Below, in pieces: positions 22,962-33,620 of a DNA stretch of 64,000 nt (its first letter is position 1; every line of letters starts with the position of its first letter). Location of the stretch: assembly GCA_021186555.1 (NCBI GenBank), contig JAJKFL010000005.1:4534321-4598320 (forward strand). The letters are read 5' to 3'. The notes beneath the pieces are model-generated. The model was not told where the DNA came from. It was given only the letters and a program-made list of their open reading frames with translations, and did no database searches. The stretch comes from Reticulitermes speratus (taxonomy: Eukaryota; Arthropoda; Insecta; Blattodea; Rhinotermitidae). The position numbers and the translations under genes were made by a program.

Positions 22962-23900
22962 ATTTAGATACTGTGTCTGGGAGTTCTGGCCTACCGCATC
23001 GTTTAGGCGCTTTGAAGGTGATGGGTCATGAAACGTGACACAGTGTGCTTTGTGCGAATTGCGAGAAAAGTGACGCTTATAGGCGAGTTTGCAAAATGCT
23101 TAGGGCGACTATTAGCTTCGTCATGTCTGTCTGTCCGTCCGCTCTATCCACATGGAACAACTTGCCTCCCACTTGACGGATTTTCATACAATTTGGTATT
23201 AGAGGATTTGTTTTCAAAATCTGTCGAGAAAATTCAAGTTTCATTAAAATCTGACAACAATAACGGGTAATTTACATGAAGACCTATGTACACTTATGGT
23301 AATAACTCGCTGAATTCTTCTTAGAATGATAAATGTTTCAGACAAAAGTTGTAGAGAAAATGAAAACACGCATTTTATGTTCAATAACATTTCCCCGAAA
23401 ATCGTGCCGTTTATGAGATAATGTGGAGAAATATGGTAGAGCTAGACAGGCCACAGATGACAATATAACACGGCGCATGCGCTTTGCATGCTGGATAACT
23501 AAGGCTACAGACAGACACTCAGAATATGTAATACTTATTGCTTTTCCACAGCAACAATGCTTACGCGAACGCGCTCCAATGTTATGTTAGGCGTGCATTG
23601 CCTGTCATATCATGCCATGGTGTTATGGTACACTATGGTGTTACGGTGCATGGTGTTGTCACGGTGCATAATTACCCGCACGTCTGTCACGGTTTTGCAC
23701 GCGTGTGTGTTGACACGTAGTCGGATGGAGCTGTACAGTAATGAAGTTTGTAATGTGTCTAATTATGTACAAGGCGTAGAGCTTTCTCGTGAAACTGCAG
23801 TATGGCAACAAAGACCGATATTAGGCTCCTTGCGCAAGAACGGCAGCCCAAGTGTCGTAGGACAAATTTAAGCAAGAAGAGGAAAATCCCGGCTTTTTCA
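22962..23900. other. No gene recognised
   Basis: A region near 23120-23400 looks like a very old repeat (CTGTCTGTCCGTCCG followed by an AT-rich body). No coding motif. Confidence 0.35.
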
Positions 23901-23904
23901 GTGT

Positions 23905-24074
23905 TCCAGAACGTCTAGACCATTTCTGGGGCCCACCCAGCCGTCTATTCGATGGGTACTGGAGTTCTTTCCCGGGGGTAAAGCCGTCGGGGCGTGAGAC
24001 AACTCACACCCCATTTAGTGCCGAGATGAATGAGTGGAGCTATACGTCTACTCCCCCTATATGCGTCCATGGCG
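23905..24074 (+). mobile_element. SINE family B, 5'-truncated
   Basis: It begins inside the body (CCAGAACGTCTAGACC) and runs through GGGGCCCACCCAGCC and the GGGTAAAGCC block to the GGCGTGGAC end. A SINE C was inserted directly at its 3' end. Confidence 0.75.
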
Positions 24075-24365
24075 TGGACAGGTAAAGGTAAAGCGATCCT
24101 TATACAGGCCTAGACAACCTTAGTGTTCCAGGAGGTTGAGGCTTCCAGATTTCTAGATAATCGGTACAGGAATGTGGAAAGGTCAGCCCAACACACCGGC
24201 CGCCTTTACCTCCGAGGATATATTCCTGGTACTCATTTCTGTTAGAGGCTGAATCGACCCCAGGGCCATAGTGCGGCCTGAATGATTATGTCAAAAATTC
24301 CAATGATACCATCGGGAATCGAACCCGCGACCTTCCGGTTTGTAGCGCAGTGCGGCTTGGACAGG
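24075..24365 (-). mobile_element. SINE family C at the end of a SINE B
   Basis: Family C body on the minus strand with box B GGGTTCGATTCCC. The short flanking repeat TGGACAGG at 24075-24082 and 24358-24365 probably marks the target duplication. Confidence 0.8.
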
Positions 24366-24763
24366 GACAACTTTGATATTGTACTAACCAGTTCTGTGTT
24401 TACCTGTATGCTTCAGCCCTCGTGATGTATCGTATGTTTCAGTGTGTTGGTCCCTGCTAAGAGGGTGGACAGCCCTGGAATAGGAAGCAGTTCATTTGAG
24501 TGCTTTTGTTTTTGTGTGGGTTCAAAATCAGAGGTCTGTGTCTGAAACACTGATTACAGCAGATTACTGCAGGCTGTTCCCCAGACGGCTCTCCACGCTT
24601 GCTGGGCTGCAGACGCCACTCAACTGCCTCTTAGGCCGCACCAGGTTTGTCGACCTTTTTACGGAAGTTTGAACACCGCAGTACCAAAGACTAGGAACAA
24701 AGTGTTGTGAGGGTTTCCTTAACTTCCACGTAGACAACACAGCACGGTTTCAAGATTCCATGT
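24366..24763. other. No gene seen
   Basis: Unassigned sequence between SINEs. Confidence 0.4.
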
Positions 24764-25072
24764 AACCATAAACGTTAAGTAAAGTTTACCCTAGAACAGG
24801 CCATGAAGGCCCAGAGGGAGAGTAGAGTTATAGCTGTACTCTTTCTTTAACCTTGGCACTAGATGAGGGTGGGTGGACAACTCCACTCCCCGGCCGCTTT
24901 ACCCCCGGGAAAGACCCGGTACCCATTGTATACGAGGCTGGGTGGGCCCCAGGGCCGGTCTGGACGGCTGCGAAAAATCTCGCCCCCACCGGGATTCGAT
25001 CCCCGGACCGTCCAGCCCGTAGCGAGTCGCTATACCGACTGAGCTATCGCGGCCCACAACCATAGACGTAAA
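24764..25072 (-). mobile_element. SINE family B, full length
   Basis: The minus strand begins GGGCCGCGATAGCTCAGTCG, a typical tRNA 5' half with box A. It continues with GGGGATCGAATCCC as box B, then the body to a GTAAACTTTAC end. Flanks AACCATAAACGTTAA and AACCATAGACGTAAA (24764-24778, 25058-25072) are a 15-bp target duplication with two changes. The head is the most tRNA-like sequence of the window. Confidence 0.9.
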
Positions 25073-25815
25073 TTGGCTAATAACATGAAGGGGTTGGGGG
25101 GGGGATCGGCCATGGGGTAATAAGAACTCAGATGCCTCCATTCTGCATTCCGTAAAACGTAGGTTTTTAACTTTTTCTGTCCTTACATCACCCAAATAAT
25201 CGTTTTGAAAATTTTTCTATATTTTTTTAGTTGTCGGCCCCCCCCCCCAGCAACTCAGTAGCCAAAAAAAAAAAGGAAAAAAAGGATTCTTAGCTTGAAA
25301 AAATATAGGGGGTATATTTGCCCCCCGCTTGCACCACCCCACCAAGTTACGCCTATGCGTGTGACTTATGTGCTTAACTGCGACTGCAGACTCGCCTACG
25401 CAGCAAGCACAGACCTGATTTTGTTGCCTAGCGACACGTTCGTTCCGCTTGAAGAATCTGATAATATTCAAATGGCGTCTCACCGACTTTCATTTTGAAT
25501 ATTAAGGAAATATTTACATAACTTGGACACGAACATTGAATACGAGCGCAGAAAGTTACACTACGTTATGTACTGACTTCAGAAGTGTTCTGGGTTCGAG
25601 AGTTCGATTGCTGCGTAGCGTACGGATGTTACTGACATCGCCTTGTGACTACAGTTCTTGTTACGCCCTTATCTTCAGCCCAAGGAGTATTTACCAGATA
25701 TTAATGAGGTCCATTGTTTCAGAATCAATTGTAATTATAGTGTAGATAACATTTGGAAATGACCTGGCGCATTCCCAACTGTTTCTATATTCAAATCAGT
25801 GTTTATCGTAACAAA
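25073..25815. other. No gene; homopolymer-rich stretch
   Basis: G-, C- and A-runs at 25088-25280 and a block ending CAAGTTACGCCTATG suggest an old DNA-transposon fragment, not assignable. Confidence 0.35.
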
Positions 25816-25818
25816 GTA

Positions 25819-26005
25819 CAGACGAACCCGCTTATAACGACATCGGTTTATACGAAACCTCACCTATAGAGTAAGATATTCTGTGGTACGAATTAATTCG
25901 TCACTGTTAACCATAACATTATACTCCTCGCTTATAACGACACTCGTTGATGACGACACAACATATTCAGTCCCTTTCTTGACGTTATAACCGAGTTCGA
26001 CTCTG
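25819..26005. mobile_element. Possible pogo/Tigger-like MITE
   Basis: Left CAGACGAACCCGCTTATAAC and right GTTATAACCGAGTTCGACTC are imperfect inverted ends, with internal repeats of CGCTTATAACGACA. TA is present on the left flank only. Confidence 0.5.
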
Positions 26006-26314
26006 TGTTGTTGTTAAAGTGATGTGTCTACCGGACTGGCGTTACAGGAGTCAGTAATATGTGCATTGATGGTTTGTTAAAAACTCTAAGCGACTAATAA
26101 CCTTACTATACTGAGGTCACAGAAAGAATTCCCATGGCCTAACCCCCTCGGCATCACCTACGAACAGGTACGTTTAACCTTTCTGAAAAACTCTCCTCTT
26201 ATTTTAAAGTTTTTTTAAAGTCGTCCATTCCTTGCATTTGTTAGATCAATGTATTCAATTTGCTGTACCAACCAAGTGCACATTATTAGTCACATATGAT
26301 TGTTAAAACACGTA

Positions 26315-26356
26315 GCTGCGACATGTTTCGGTACAAGTGTACCGTCTTCAGGCAGC
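26315..26356 (-). ncRNA. Hammerhead ribozyme, type I, intact core and 5-bp stem I
   Basis: Minus strand: stem I GCTGC (26356-26352), CTGAAGA, C, stem II GGTAC/GTACC (perfect), GAAA, self-complementary ACATGT, cut site GTC, stem I GCAGC (26319-26315). All invariant bases are present and both long stems pair perfectly. ACATGT is too short for a stable hairpin within one molecule. Family knowledge suggests that such ribozymes work best as dimers. Confidence 0.8.
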
Positions 26357-26683
26357 ACAATATGCTGCTAGCTCCGATACACAACACAACATAAACACAG
26401 TGACCCGATCCACCTTGTACTGAGACACGCACTACAGACCTGAACATATAAAGCCACAAACTAGAAGTTTCCACTGCCAGCCGCAACAGTAATTTTAATC
26501 TGTATAAATAATATTTATTATATAAGAAATATTGTAATCATATTATAACTATAAGTTTTTGAAAACAGTACAAGTTGTACATTTTATACACAAATGACAT
26601 CAACAACGCCGCCTACTGCAGACTGTGGAACTTTGTAAATAGTGGCTTGTCACTGGCAGTTGGTTTTAAACCTGGCATACTGT

Positions 26684-26723
26684 GCTCCCTGAAGACGGTA
26701 CAGTTGTACCGAAACGTCGTAGC
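26684..26723 (+). ncRNA. Hammerhead ribozyme, type I, right arm
   Basis: CTGAAGA at 26689-26695, C, stem II GGTAC/GTACC, GAAA, ACGT, cut site GTC, then GTAGC. Stem I (GCTCC with GTAGC) pairs at four of five positions. Stem III is the shorter ACGT type, whereas the partner in the left arm has ACATGT. Confidence 0.65.
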
Positions 26724-26735
26724 TACGTGTTTAAC

Positions 26736-26768
<33 letters not shown>

Positions 26769-26839
26769 TACTGCAATTGGGTTTTCACCCGGTGGCAGTA
26801 GTCCTTACACTAGTACACACAATACAAATGGACATATAA

Positions 26840-27620
26840 ATATACATAAAATTAACAATACAAAACAAACTATACACAATTACAAAACAAAATACATACA
26901 GTAAATACAAGTACACACATTATAACACCGTACACACATTATAAAAACATCCACACCTTGCAAAAGCATCCACTCCTTACAAAAGCATCCACACCTTACA
27001 AAAACATCCATACCTTACAAATACATCCACACCTTACAAAAACACCCATACACATACAAAACAAAATACATACAGTAAATACAAGTACACATATTAGAAA
27101 AACCCCGTTCACACCTTACAAAAACACCCATGCACATACAAAACAAAATACATACAGTAAATACAAGTACTCATATTAGAACACCGTACACACCTTACAA
27201 AAACACCCATACACATACAAAATTAAATACATACAGTAAATACAAGTACACACATTAGAACACCGTACACACATTACAAAAACATCTGCACCTTACAAAA
27301 GCATCCACTCCTTACAAAAGCATCCACACCTTACAAAAACATCCACACCTTACAAATACATCCATACCTTACAAAAACACCCATACACATACAAAACAAA
27401 ATACATACAGTAAATACAAATACACATATTAGAAAACCGTACGCACCTTACTAAAACACCCTTACACATACAAAACAAAATACATACAGTAAACAAAATA
27501 CATACAGTAAATACAAGTACACATATTAGAACACCGTACACACATTACAAAAACATCCACAACTTACAAATCATCCACACCTTACAAAAGCATCTACACC
27601 TTACAAAAACACCCATACAC
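26840..27620. repeat. Tandem repeats in the LINE 3' untranslated region
   Basis: Mixed units: ACACCTTACAAAAACATCC (about 19 bp) and a longer block AAACAAAATACATACAGTAA followed by ATACAAGTACACA. The pattern is hierarchical: blocks of short units separated by the longer block. Confidence 0.9.
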
Positions 27621-27857
27621 AGAATAAAAAAAAATTTTTTTTAAACAAACACAATACAAAAAACACCCACACATTAATTAATTTCAGTGCGTTAGAATAT
27701 CCTCAGTATAAAGTCAGACCAAAGTACATGCTAATTATATCCCCCAAGAACTTAATTCACTTCACTTCACTTCGAAACCAGAGCACTTCACTTCACATCA
27801 CTTCACACCCCTTCACTTCACATCCCTTATTTTTATTTAATCTCCACTTAAAAATCC

Positions 27858-29087
27858 TTAGCTTGTAATGACGTTCTTGACCCTTTTTTTAAAAGAGCTT
27901 AATTTACAGGGGAAAGTCGCTAGTACGCTTGGAGGTAATTGGTTCCAGCTTTTTATGGTCCTATTTACAAAGGAATATTTACCTACATCTGTTCTTTGTT
28001 TCCTAATCCTAATTTTCCGACTATGATCGTCCCTACCCAGGTAGCATGGTTTTAGCAGTCTATCCCCTATTGTTTTCCAAGCCCGTCCCCCGGTGTATGC
28101 TTTGAAAAGGGCGCATATTCGGGCTATCGCTCTACGCTGTGTCAATGTTTCCCAACCCGATTCATTTGTATTATTTGCAAATTTTGCCGCTCTCTTTTGC
28201 ACGCGATTCAAAGCGCTTACCTGACCTTCTCTGTATGGGTCCCAACACACCGCTCCATACTCAAGTATCGGTCTCACAAGTGCCGTATAAGCTAAACTTT
28301 TCGTATTATTATTTGCCCTTTTGAGTATACGCATTACGAAATGAAGATCCCTCCATGATTTTCTTAGTGTATAATTTACATGATCTGCCCAGCTTAGGTC
28401 GCTGCGTATAATTATTCCTAAATACTTAAAGCTATTTGCCTCTGGAATTAGTTGATCCCCAATACAATACCTCAGTTTACCTTTCACCCTAGCTCTATTG
28501 AAGCTTACTGCTTTACTCTTACCTGGATTTATCCTCATTTCATTTTCAACCGCCCATTCCCCTAATCTATTTAAGTCTGTCTGCAAATTTTCAATGTCAT
28601 TACTATCGATTATTCTCCTGTATATTATACAATCATCAGCGAAAAGCCGTATATTTGACTCAATGTTTCTCCAAATATCATTAACATAAGCGAGGAAGAG
28701 CAACGGACCTAATACGCTCCCTTGCGGCACTCCCGACGTTACTCTGACTTCATCAGATAGTTGTCCGTCTACTCTAACTCTTTGCGAACGTCCTAACAGA
28801 AATTCCTTTATCCACACCACTACCCTCAAGTCCACACCGGTTTCCGCAATTTTTGAAAGCAGCCTATCATGTGGGACTAAATCAAAAGCCTTTGAAAAAT
28901 CTATTATAATCGCGTCAGTCCTGACTCCCTCGTCCAATGAATCAGCAATATCTTGACAAACTGTGACTACTTGGCTTTCGCATGAGTACCCTGGTCTAAA
29001 TCCATGCTGACCCTCATATAACCACTCACTCATTTCCCAGACTTGCCTTAGATACCCTGCTATAACGTGCTCCATTATAACACTCAT
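27858..29087 (-). CDS. Non-LTR reverse transcriptase, 5'-truncated (409 codons)
   Basis: The frame covers the finger/palm part of a LINE reverse transcriptase. Motif A is IIDFSKAFD (residues 61-69, Asp63), motif B SGVPQGSVLGP (118-128), motif C FADD (149-152, both catalytic Asp present). GKSKAVSF follows near 189, then a C-terminal region with SFVNRTIKSWNQLP. The N-terminal endonuclease and the first RT motifs are missing. The ATG at 29087 is probably fortuitous, because host repeat sequence and a stop codon lie just upstream. No internal stop is present, so the insertion is fairly young. The clade is I/Jockey/CR1-like, not resolved further. Confidence 0.88.
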   Translation of the reverse strand: MSVIMEHVIAGYLRQVWEMSEWLYEGQHGFRPGYSCESQVVTVCQDIADSLDEGVRTDAIIIDFSKAFDLVPHDRLLSKIAETGVDLRVVVWIKEFLLGRSQRVRVDGQLSDEVRVTSGVPQGSVLGPLLFLAYVNDIWRNIESNIRLFADDCIIYRRIIDSNDIENLQTDLNRLGEWAVENEMRINPGKSKAVSFNRARVKGKLRYCIGDQLIPEANSFKYLGIIIRSDLSWADHVNYTLRKSWRDLHFVMRILKRANNNTKSLAYTALVRPILEYGAVCWDPYREGQVSALNRVQKRAAKFANNTNESGWETLTQRRAIARICALFKAYTGGRAWKTIGDRLLKPCYLGRDDHSRKIRIRKQRTDVGKYSFVNRTIKSWNQLPPSVLATFPCKLSSFKKRVKNVITS

Positions 29088-29216
29088 ATGTAACTAATAA
29101 TGTGCATTTAGTTGGTACAATAAATTGAAACTCTTGTCTATTACCGTTCAGTCTTCCATCTAGTATGTTCTTAGGAATGTTCATAGCGATAACCACGTTG
29201 CTACGGTAAAGATAAA

Positions 29217-29462
29217 ATTAGTCCGTGACCACGCCATGAAGGCGTATAGGGGGAGTAGAAGTATAGGTCCACCCATTCTTAATCTCAGCACTAGATCGTG
29301 GTGAGTGGTCAACTTTACACTCCGGCCTGGGGATATTACTCTCTGTGCCAGTTGAGGAGGCTGGGTGGTCCCCAGAGCGGGCCTCGACGTTTTGGAGAAG
29401 AGAAAAATACCTGACCCCTGCCGAAATTAGAACCCCGGATCGTCTAGCCCCTAGCGTAGTCA
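29217..29462 (-). mobile_element. SINE family B, diverged
   Basis: Plus-strand landmarks: CACGCCATGAAGGCGTATAG, GAGGCTGGGTGGTCCCCAGA, and near the end the box B remnant GAACCCCGGATCG. More diverged than the copies at 24764 and 54416. Confidence 0.75.
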
Positions 29463-30125
29463 ATGCAACTTCGTAAACATGCGCGTTCGGTTGGTTGACG
29501 GGCCGCAAGGGGTGGAGGGAAATGCAGCAGTAGGCAGAGAGTGTGAAGTCTCCACCGCCATGTGCACCATGCGTGCGACTTATTTCTTTGGCCTCATTAG
29601 AACATTTCGTTATCGGAGACGTCGTGTAGGGAAACTCGGCTTGTGACGTCACACACAGTGACATGTTCCTGCAGATTAATGTAAGATAGCTGTCTTGAAG
29701 GACGTGACGTCGTGTAATTTGCTACTTAGCTATGTGGCAGCGTTTCAGAGTTTGTCTCTACCGCCATGAAGATGGAGGCAGTAATTTCCTTCGAAACGTT
29801 GGTGCCTGTGTACCAAATTACACGGTGTCACATACCGTAAAGCCGTAATCGAAATTCTCACCGCCGTCAGAACGTCAGACCTTACCACTGTCTGTGCAGA
29901 AACTTAGAATAAACGGAAACCTGTCTTTATCGGACAGTTTATATCTGGTCCTGTAAATATGGAATGTAAATAACTCCCATAAAGGGGGAACTGTTTAACG
30001 CAGAAACGGTTAGGAAAATACGACTTCAATGGGCTGTTGTCTGCTGGAATGTGTATTGCCTTCTGAGTTGTTGCTGATTTGTCTGTTTCGGAACACACCA
30101 ACAAATCAGAATCACATGCACGAAG
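29463..30125. other. No gene; degenerate hammerhead-like block near 29763-29810
   Basis: CCATGAAGATGGAGG then CCTTCGAAACGTTGG resembles a worn ribozyme unit. The remainder is unassigned. Confidence 0.4.
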
Positions 30126-30421
30126 AAATTAAGAACATGAGTTCTTCGCTGTTGTGGGATGTTACGCAGCGTAGATTGGTAGTTACCGACGTTTCGGGAC
30201 AACCTATTGGTCCCAACGTCAAGGGTCAGACAGCCAAGAAGAATGCCGGGAACACTTACGTTCATTCCCGGCATTTTTTTTTGGAATGCTTGACCCTTCA
30301 AGATGGGACCAATAGGTTGTCCCGAAACGTCGGTAACTACCTTTTACGCTGCGTAAGATCCCAGAAGAGCGAAGATTTCATTTACACGGCGGCAGAAGCC
30401 TGAAATCACGCAAATTAAGAA
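30126..30421. mobile_element. Fold-back element with 10-bp target duplication
   Basis: The element (30136-30411) is flanked by AAATTAAGAA at 30126-30135 and 30412-30421. Inverted arms of about 110 bp meet at a central ATGCCGGGAA/TTCCCGGCAT hairpin. Each arm has the hammerhead-derived block GGGACAACCTATTGG / TCCCGAAACGTCGG. The CTGANGA box is altered (CTTCAAGA), so the ribozyme is probably dead. The 3' end CGGCGGCAGAAGCCTGAAAT recurs in the sister elements. Confidence 0.8.
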
Positions 30422-30906
30422 AATATAAAATTCCTGAAGTGGTTACTACCTTTCGGATTACATAACATGGAATGATTTTTTTGTTTGCTAAGCAAACGTT
30501 CGCTGCTCAGAGCACTATGTCACGCTGAGAATGACTGATTGTGATAAGGCACGAAGCGTGACGTTCACATTTATCTGTTTTCGGTATATGCACGATCTAG
30601 GAATACGATATGCAAAAAATTCCTATTTTGCAGCTCGTGGGTTGAGACTTGTTTTTCTTTAAATCCACGTTTCGGTATTTGGATCTGCTACCATCATCGG
30701 GTAAAAAAAAATATAAATATGAAATCTGCCATGTATGGTTCATTTTTTTGAGCCAACCTGTATCTCCGATCTGTAGCAGCATGGTAGGTTTGTGTTCGTA
30801 GTTCTTATCTGATGATGGAAGTGGAGCCATCTTCCGAAATTTAATTTTTTAACAAAAAAAACGAGATCAAGGGAAACGTCCGATGTACAGTGTGTATCTT
30901 AAATGC
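30422..30906. other. No gene seen
   Basis: Unassigned. Facing GATGATGG-type blocks near 30690 and 30810 suggest a very old inverted repeat. Confidence 0.35.
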
Positions 30907-30910
30907 TTGG

Positions 30911-31180
30911 AAGGCCGTGCCATGGCTTAGACGGTTAGTCGCCGGACTCTTACCTCGTAGGCCCGGATTCGATCCCAGGCAAGTCCATATGGCATTTCTG
31001 GTGGACAGAGTGGCACTGGGACAGGTTTTTCCCCTAGTACTTCGGTTTTCCCCTGTTAATTTCATTCCACCGGTGCTCCATTACTTGGAAAAATGAAAAA
31101 AAAACTAATCAACTTCATCGTAGGGTTGCACAATAAGCCTTAAGGCTGCGGTGCGTCCGTAGCATCTGCTGCGGGGCCCT
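30911..31180 (+). mobile_element. SINE family D
   Basis: tRNA-like head GCCGTGCCATGGCTTAGACG, box B GGATTCGATCCC, body GTGGACAGAGTGGCACTGGG and the GCACAATAAGCC ... GGGGCCCTTA tail. Confidence 0.85.
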
Positions 31181-31189
31181 TAAATGAAT

Positions 31190-32060
31190 AAAAAATTCTT
31201 GGACAGACTTGAGGAGTGAGTTGTCCACACCAAAACAAGGAAACGGTTCATATCAGTGTCTGCTCACAGACAACTTTCTTTTCGAGGTACAGTTGAACAA
31301 CGTGATTTTTATCTGTGGGGGGGGGGGGGGACACTTAGAACCCCACTGTACTCAGCTCGTATTGAAAATGTAGCGACACTGTACCAAAGTATTTTTATGC
31401 CTGTCAAACCATTTGCAACAGGACCTGGGACCTTTGAAAGGGGGTGACAGTCTGTGATCAGCCGTGCCCATTCGTGCACTGAATCAGGTGAAGGACATTT
31501 TGAGCATTTGTTGTGAATCGTGACTTCATAAACAATACAAACTCAAAGTTATTAAATTGAGAACGCGTGTTCTAAATGTATCGTGTCAAGTGTACATGTA
31601 TTCAGTTATCAGTCGTAACAACAAGATAATTGTAAACGTTTTCTGGCGACAAGTTTCGGCTCAAAGATCGAGCGATCATGAGGCCGCTACACAAGAACAG
31701 AAAAGGCAGAAAACTCAAGATGTATTTTGTCAGATGTAAGTAAAATGTTACATTTTTAACGTATGTATTGTTTAATGTATTCCTTCAGTTAAACATTTGC
31801 TGACATATTTGTGTAAACTTCTTTTTTGTTCTGATATGAAGAAGTAACTTTTGAAGTTTGTCGAAGCGTTGTAGATACAACCTGAATGCGTCAGTTTAAG
31901 AATTCATCATCGCGTGCAGAGTCCTCTGTTGGTACAGTGCTAAACAGGTTCTGTGTAGTTCACATAGCACATCGGTCCACGATGGCTGTTAAGAAAGGCG
32001 AAACTTATTACACCGTCTTTAATAACCCGTTAAGCTGTTTAAGTCGGACCTGTTGCTTTG
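31190..32060. other. No gene; hammerhead-like block at 31637-31690
   Basis: On the minus strand CTCATGA, then a CGCTC...GAGCC-type stem II, then GAAACTTGTC. The invariant G5 of the core has become C. This block precedes the 40-bp minisatellite; a second worn block follows it at 33410-33450 in the same direction. Confidence 0.45.
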
Positions 32061-32065
32061 TTTAC

Positions 32066-33345
32066 TGGGAGTACTCAGATAGTACCCAGGTAGTCGCTTT
32101 GTTTATGGGAGTTCTCAGATAGTACCCAGGTAGTGTGTTTGGAGACCAGATGTACCCAGTGTCGCTTTGTTACTGGGAGTACCAGATAGTACCCAGGTAG
32201 TCGCTTTGTTTACTGGGAGTACTCAGATAGTACCCAGGTAGTCGCTTTGTTTACTGGGAGTACTCAGATAGTACCCAGGTAGTGCTTTGTTTACTGGGAG
32301 TACCAGATAGTACCCAGGTAGTCGCTTTGTTTATTGGGAGTACTCAGATAGTACCCAGGTAGTCGCTTTGTTTATTGGGAGTACTCAGATAGTACCCAGG
32401 TAGTCGCTTTGTTTATTGGGAGTTTCTCAGATAGTACCAGGTAGTCGCTTGTTTACTGGGAGTACCAGATAGTACCAGGTAGTCGCTTTGTTTACTGGGA
32501 GTACCAGATAGTACCCAGGTAGTCGCTTTGTTTACTGGGAGTACCAGATAGTACCCAGGTAGTCGCTTTGTTTACTGGGAGTACCAGATAGTACCCAGGT
32601 AGTCGCTTTGTTTACTGGGAGTACCCAGATAGTACCCAGGTAGTCGCTTTGTTTACTGGGAGTACCAGATAGTACCCAGGTAGTCGCTTTATTTACTGGG
32701 AGTACCCAGATAGTACCAGGTAGTCGCTTTGTTTACTGGGAGTACCAGATAGTACCCAGGTAGTCGCTTTGTTTACTGGGAGTACCAGATAGTACCCAGG
32801 TAGTCGCTTTGTTTACTGGGAGTACCCAGATAGTACCCAGTAGTCGCTTTGTTTATGGAGTACCGTGTACAGTAGTCGCTTTTTTACTGGGAGTACCCAG
32901 ATAGTACCCAGGTAGTCGCTTTGTTTACTGGGAGTACCAGATAGTACCCAGGTAGTCGCTTTGTTTACTGGGAGTACCCAGATGTACCGGTAGTCGCTTA
33001 TTTACTGGGAGTCAGATGTACCCGGTAGTCGCTTTGTTTACTGGGAGTACCCAGATAGTACCCAGGTAGTCGCTTTGTTTACTGGGAGTACCAGATAGTA
33101 CCCAGGTAGTCGCTTTGTTTACTGAGAGTACCAGATAGTACCCAGGTAGTAGTCGCTTGTTTCTATAGATAGTAATATCTTTACTGGGAGTACCCAGATA
33201 GTACCCTAGAGTAGTCGCTTTGTTTACTGGGAGTACCCAGATAGTACCAGGTAGTCGCTTTGTTTACTGGGAGAATATACCGAGGACTAGTACGTCCAGG
33301 TAGTCGCTTTGTTTACTGAGAGTACCAGATAGTACCCAGGTAGTC
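32066..33345. repeat. 40-bp minisatellite, about 31 copies
   Basis: The unit is TAGTACCCAGGTAGTCGCTT followed by TGTTTACTGGGAGTACCAGA. Indels cluster at 32820-33050 and 33150-33310. Bounded on both sides by hammerhead-like blocks (31637-31690 and 33410-33450). Confidence 0.95.
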
Positions 33346-33409
33346 GACGGATACATTTCTGATATATTTTCTCAAAATCATACACAACATATGAGATAGG
33401 ATAAATCAG

Positions 33410-33450
33410 GCAACATGTTTCGGCTGATTAAGACATCATGAGGCTTTTTT
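33410..33450 (-). ncRNA. Decayed hammerhead-like block
   Basis: Minus strand: CTCATGA, weak stem II, GCCGAAACATGTT. G5 of the core is replaced by C, as in the block at 31637. Not expected to cleave. Confidence 0.4.
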
Positions 33451-33620
33451 TTAGAATAGTACAAAATAAGTTTGAGATCTCTACCTTTATAATATAATAA
33501 TATATTTTTAAATGTATACAAATAAATTTTCTTAAAATGTTTTACACAGGAAGCTTTGGTAACAAAATGTATGAATATGTAACTTGGAAGGTGAAAAGAT
33601 TATTTGATTTTGTGTTTGTA

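Larger units (their letters stand above)
26735..29090 (-). mobile_element. 5'-truncated non-LTR retrotransposon (LINE)
   Basis: On the minus strand: truncated reverse transcriptase frame (29087-27858), a long 3' untranslated region with GAAGTGAAGTGAA-rich and expanded tandem repeats (about 27830-26840), and a (TAA)n tail (plus-strand TTA repeats at 26736-26768). The 5' end stops abruptly inside the reverse transcriptase where host repeat sequence resumes. A TAA-repeat tail is known for I-type and related LINEs. Confidence 0.8.
26254..29129. mobile_element. Inverted ribozyme element split by a LINE
   Basis: Left arm 26254-26356 (TTCAATTTGCTGTACCAACC ... ribozyme, minus). The right arm is in two parts: 26684-26734 (ribozyme, plus, ending GTAGCTACGTGTTTAAC) and about 29088-29129 (TAACTAATAATGTGCATTTA ... 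TTGGTACAATAAATTGAA). Joining the two right parts restores the complement of the left arm, so the LINE between them inserted later. The interior 26357-26683 holds no gene. This is the clearest nested insertion in the window. Confidence 0.75.

Noticed and set aside
25000-25057. Functional tRNA gene
   Set aside because: Box A and box B are good, but the sequence continues into a SINE body, has no mature 3' half of an acceptor stem, and is bounded by a retroposition duplication.
24853-25065. Apparently conserved peptide ending in a [15 protein letters not shown]-like stretch
   Set aside because: Translation of the tRNA-like head of SINE family B. Similar peptides arise wherever this SINE lies and are not proteins.
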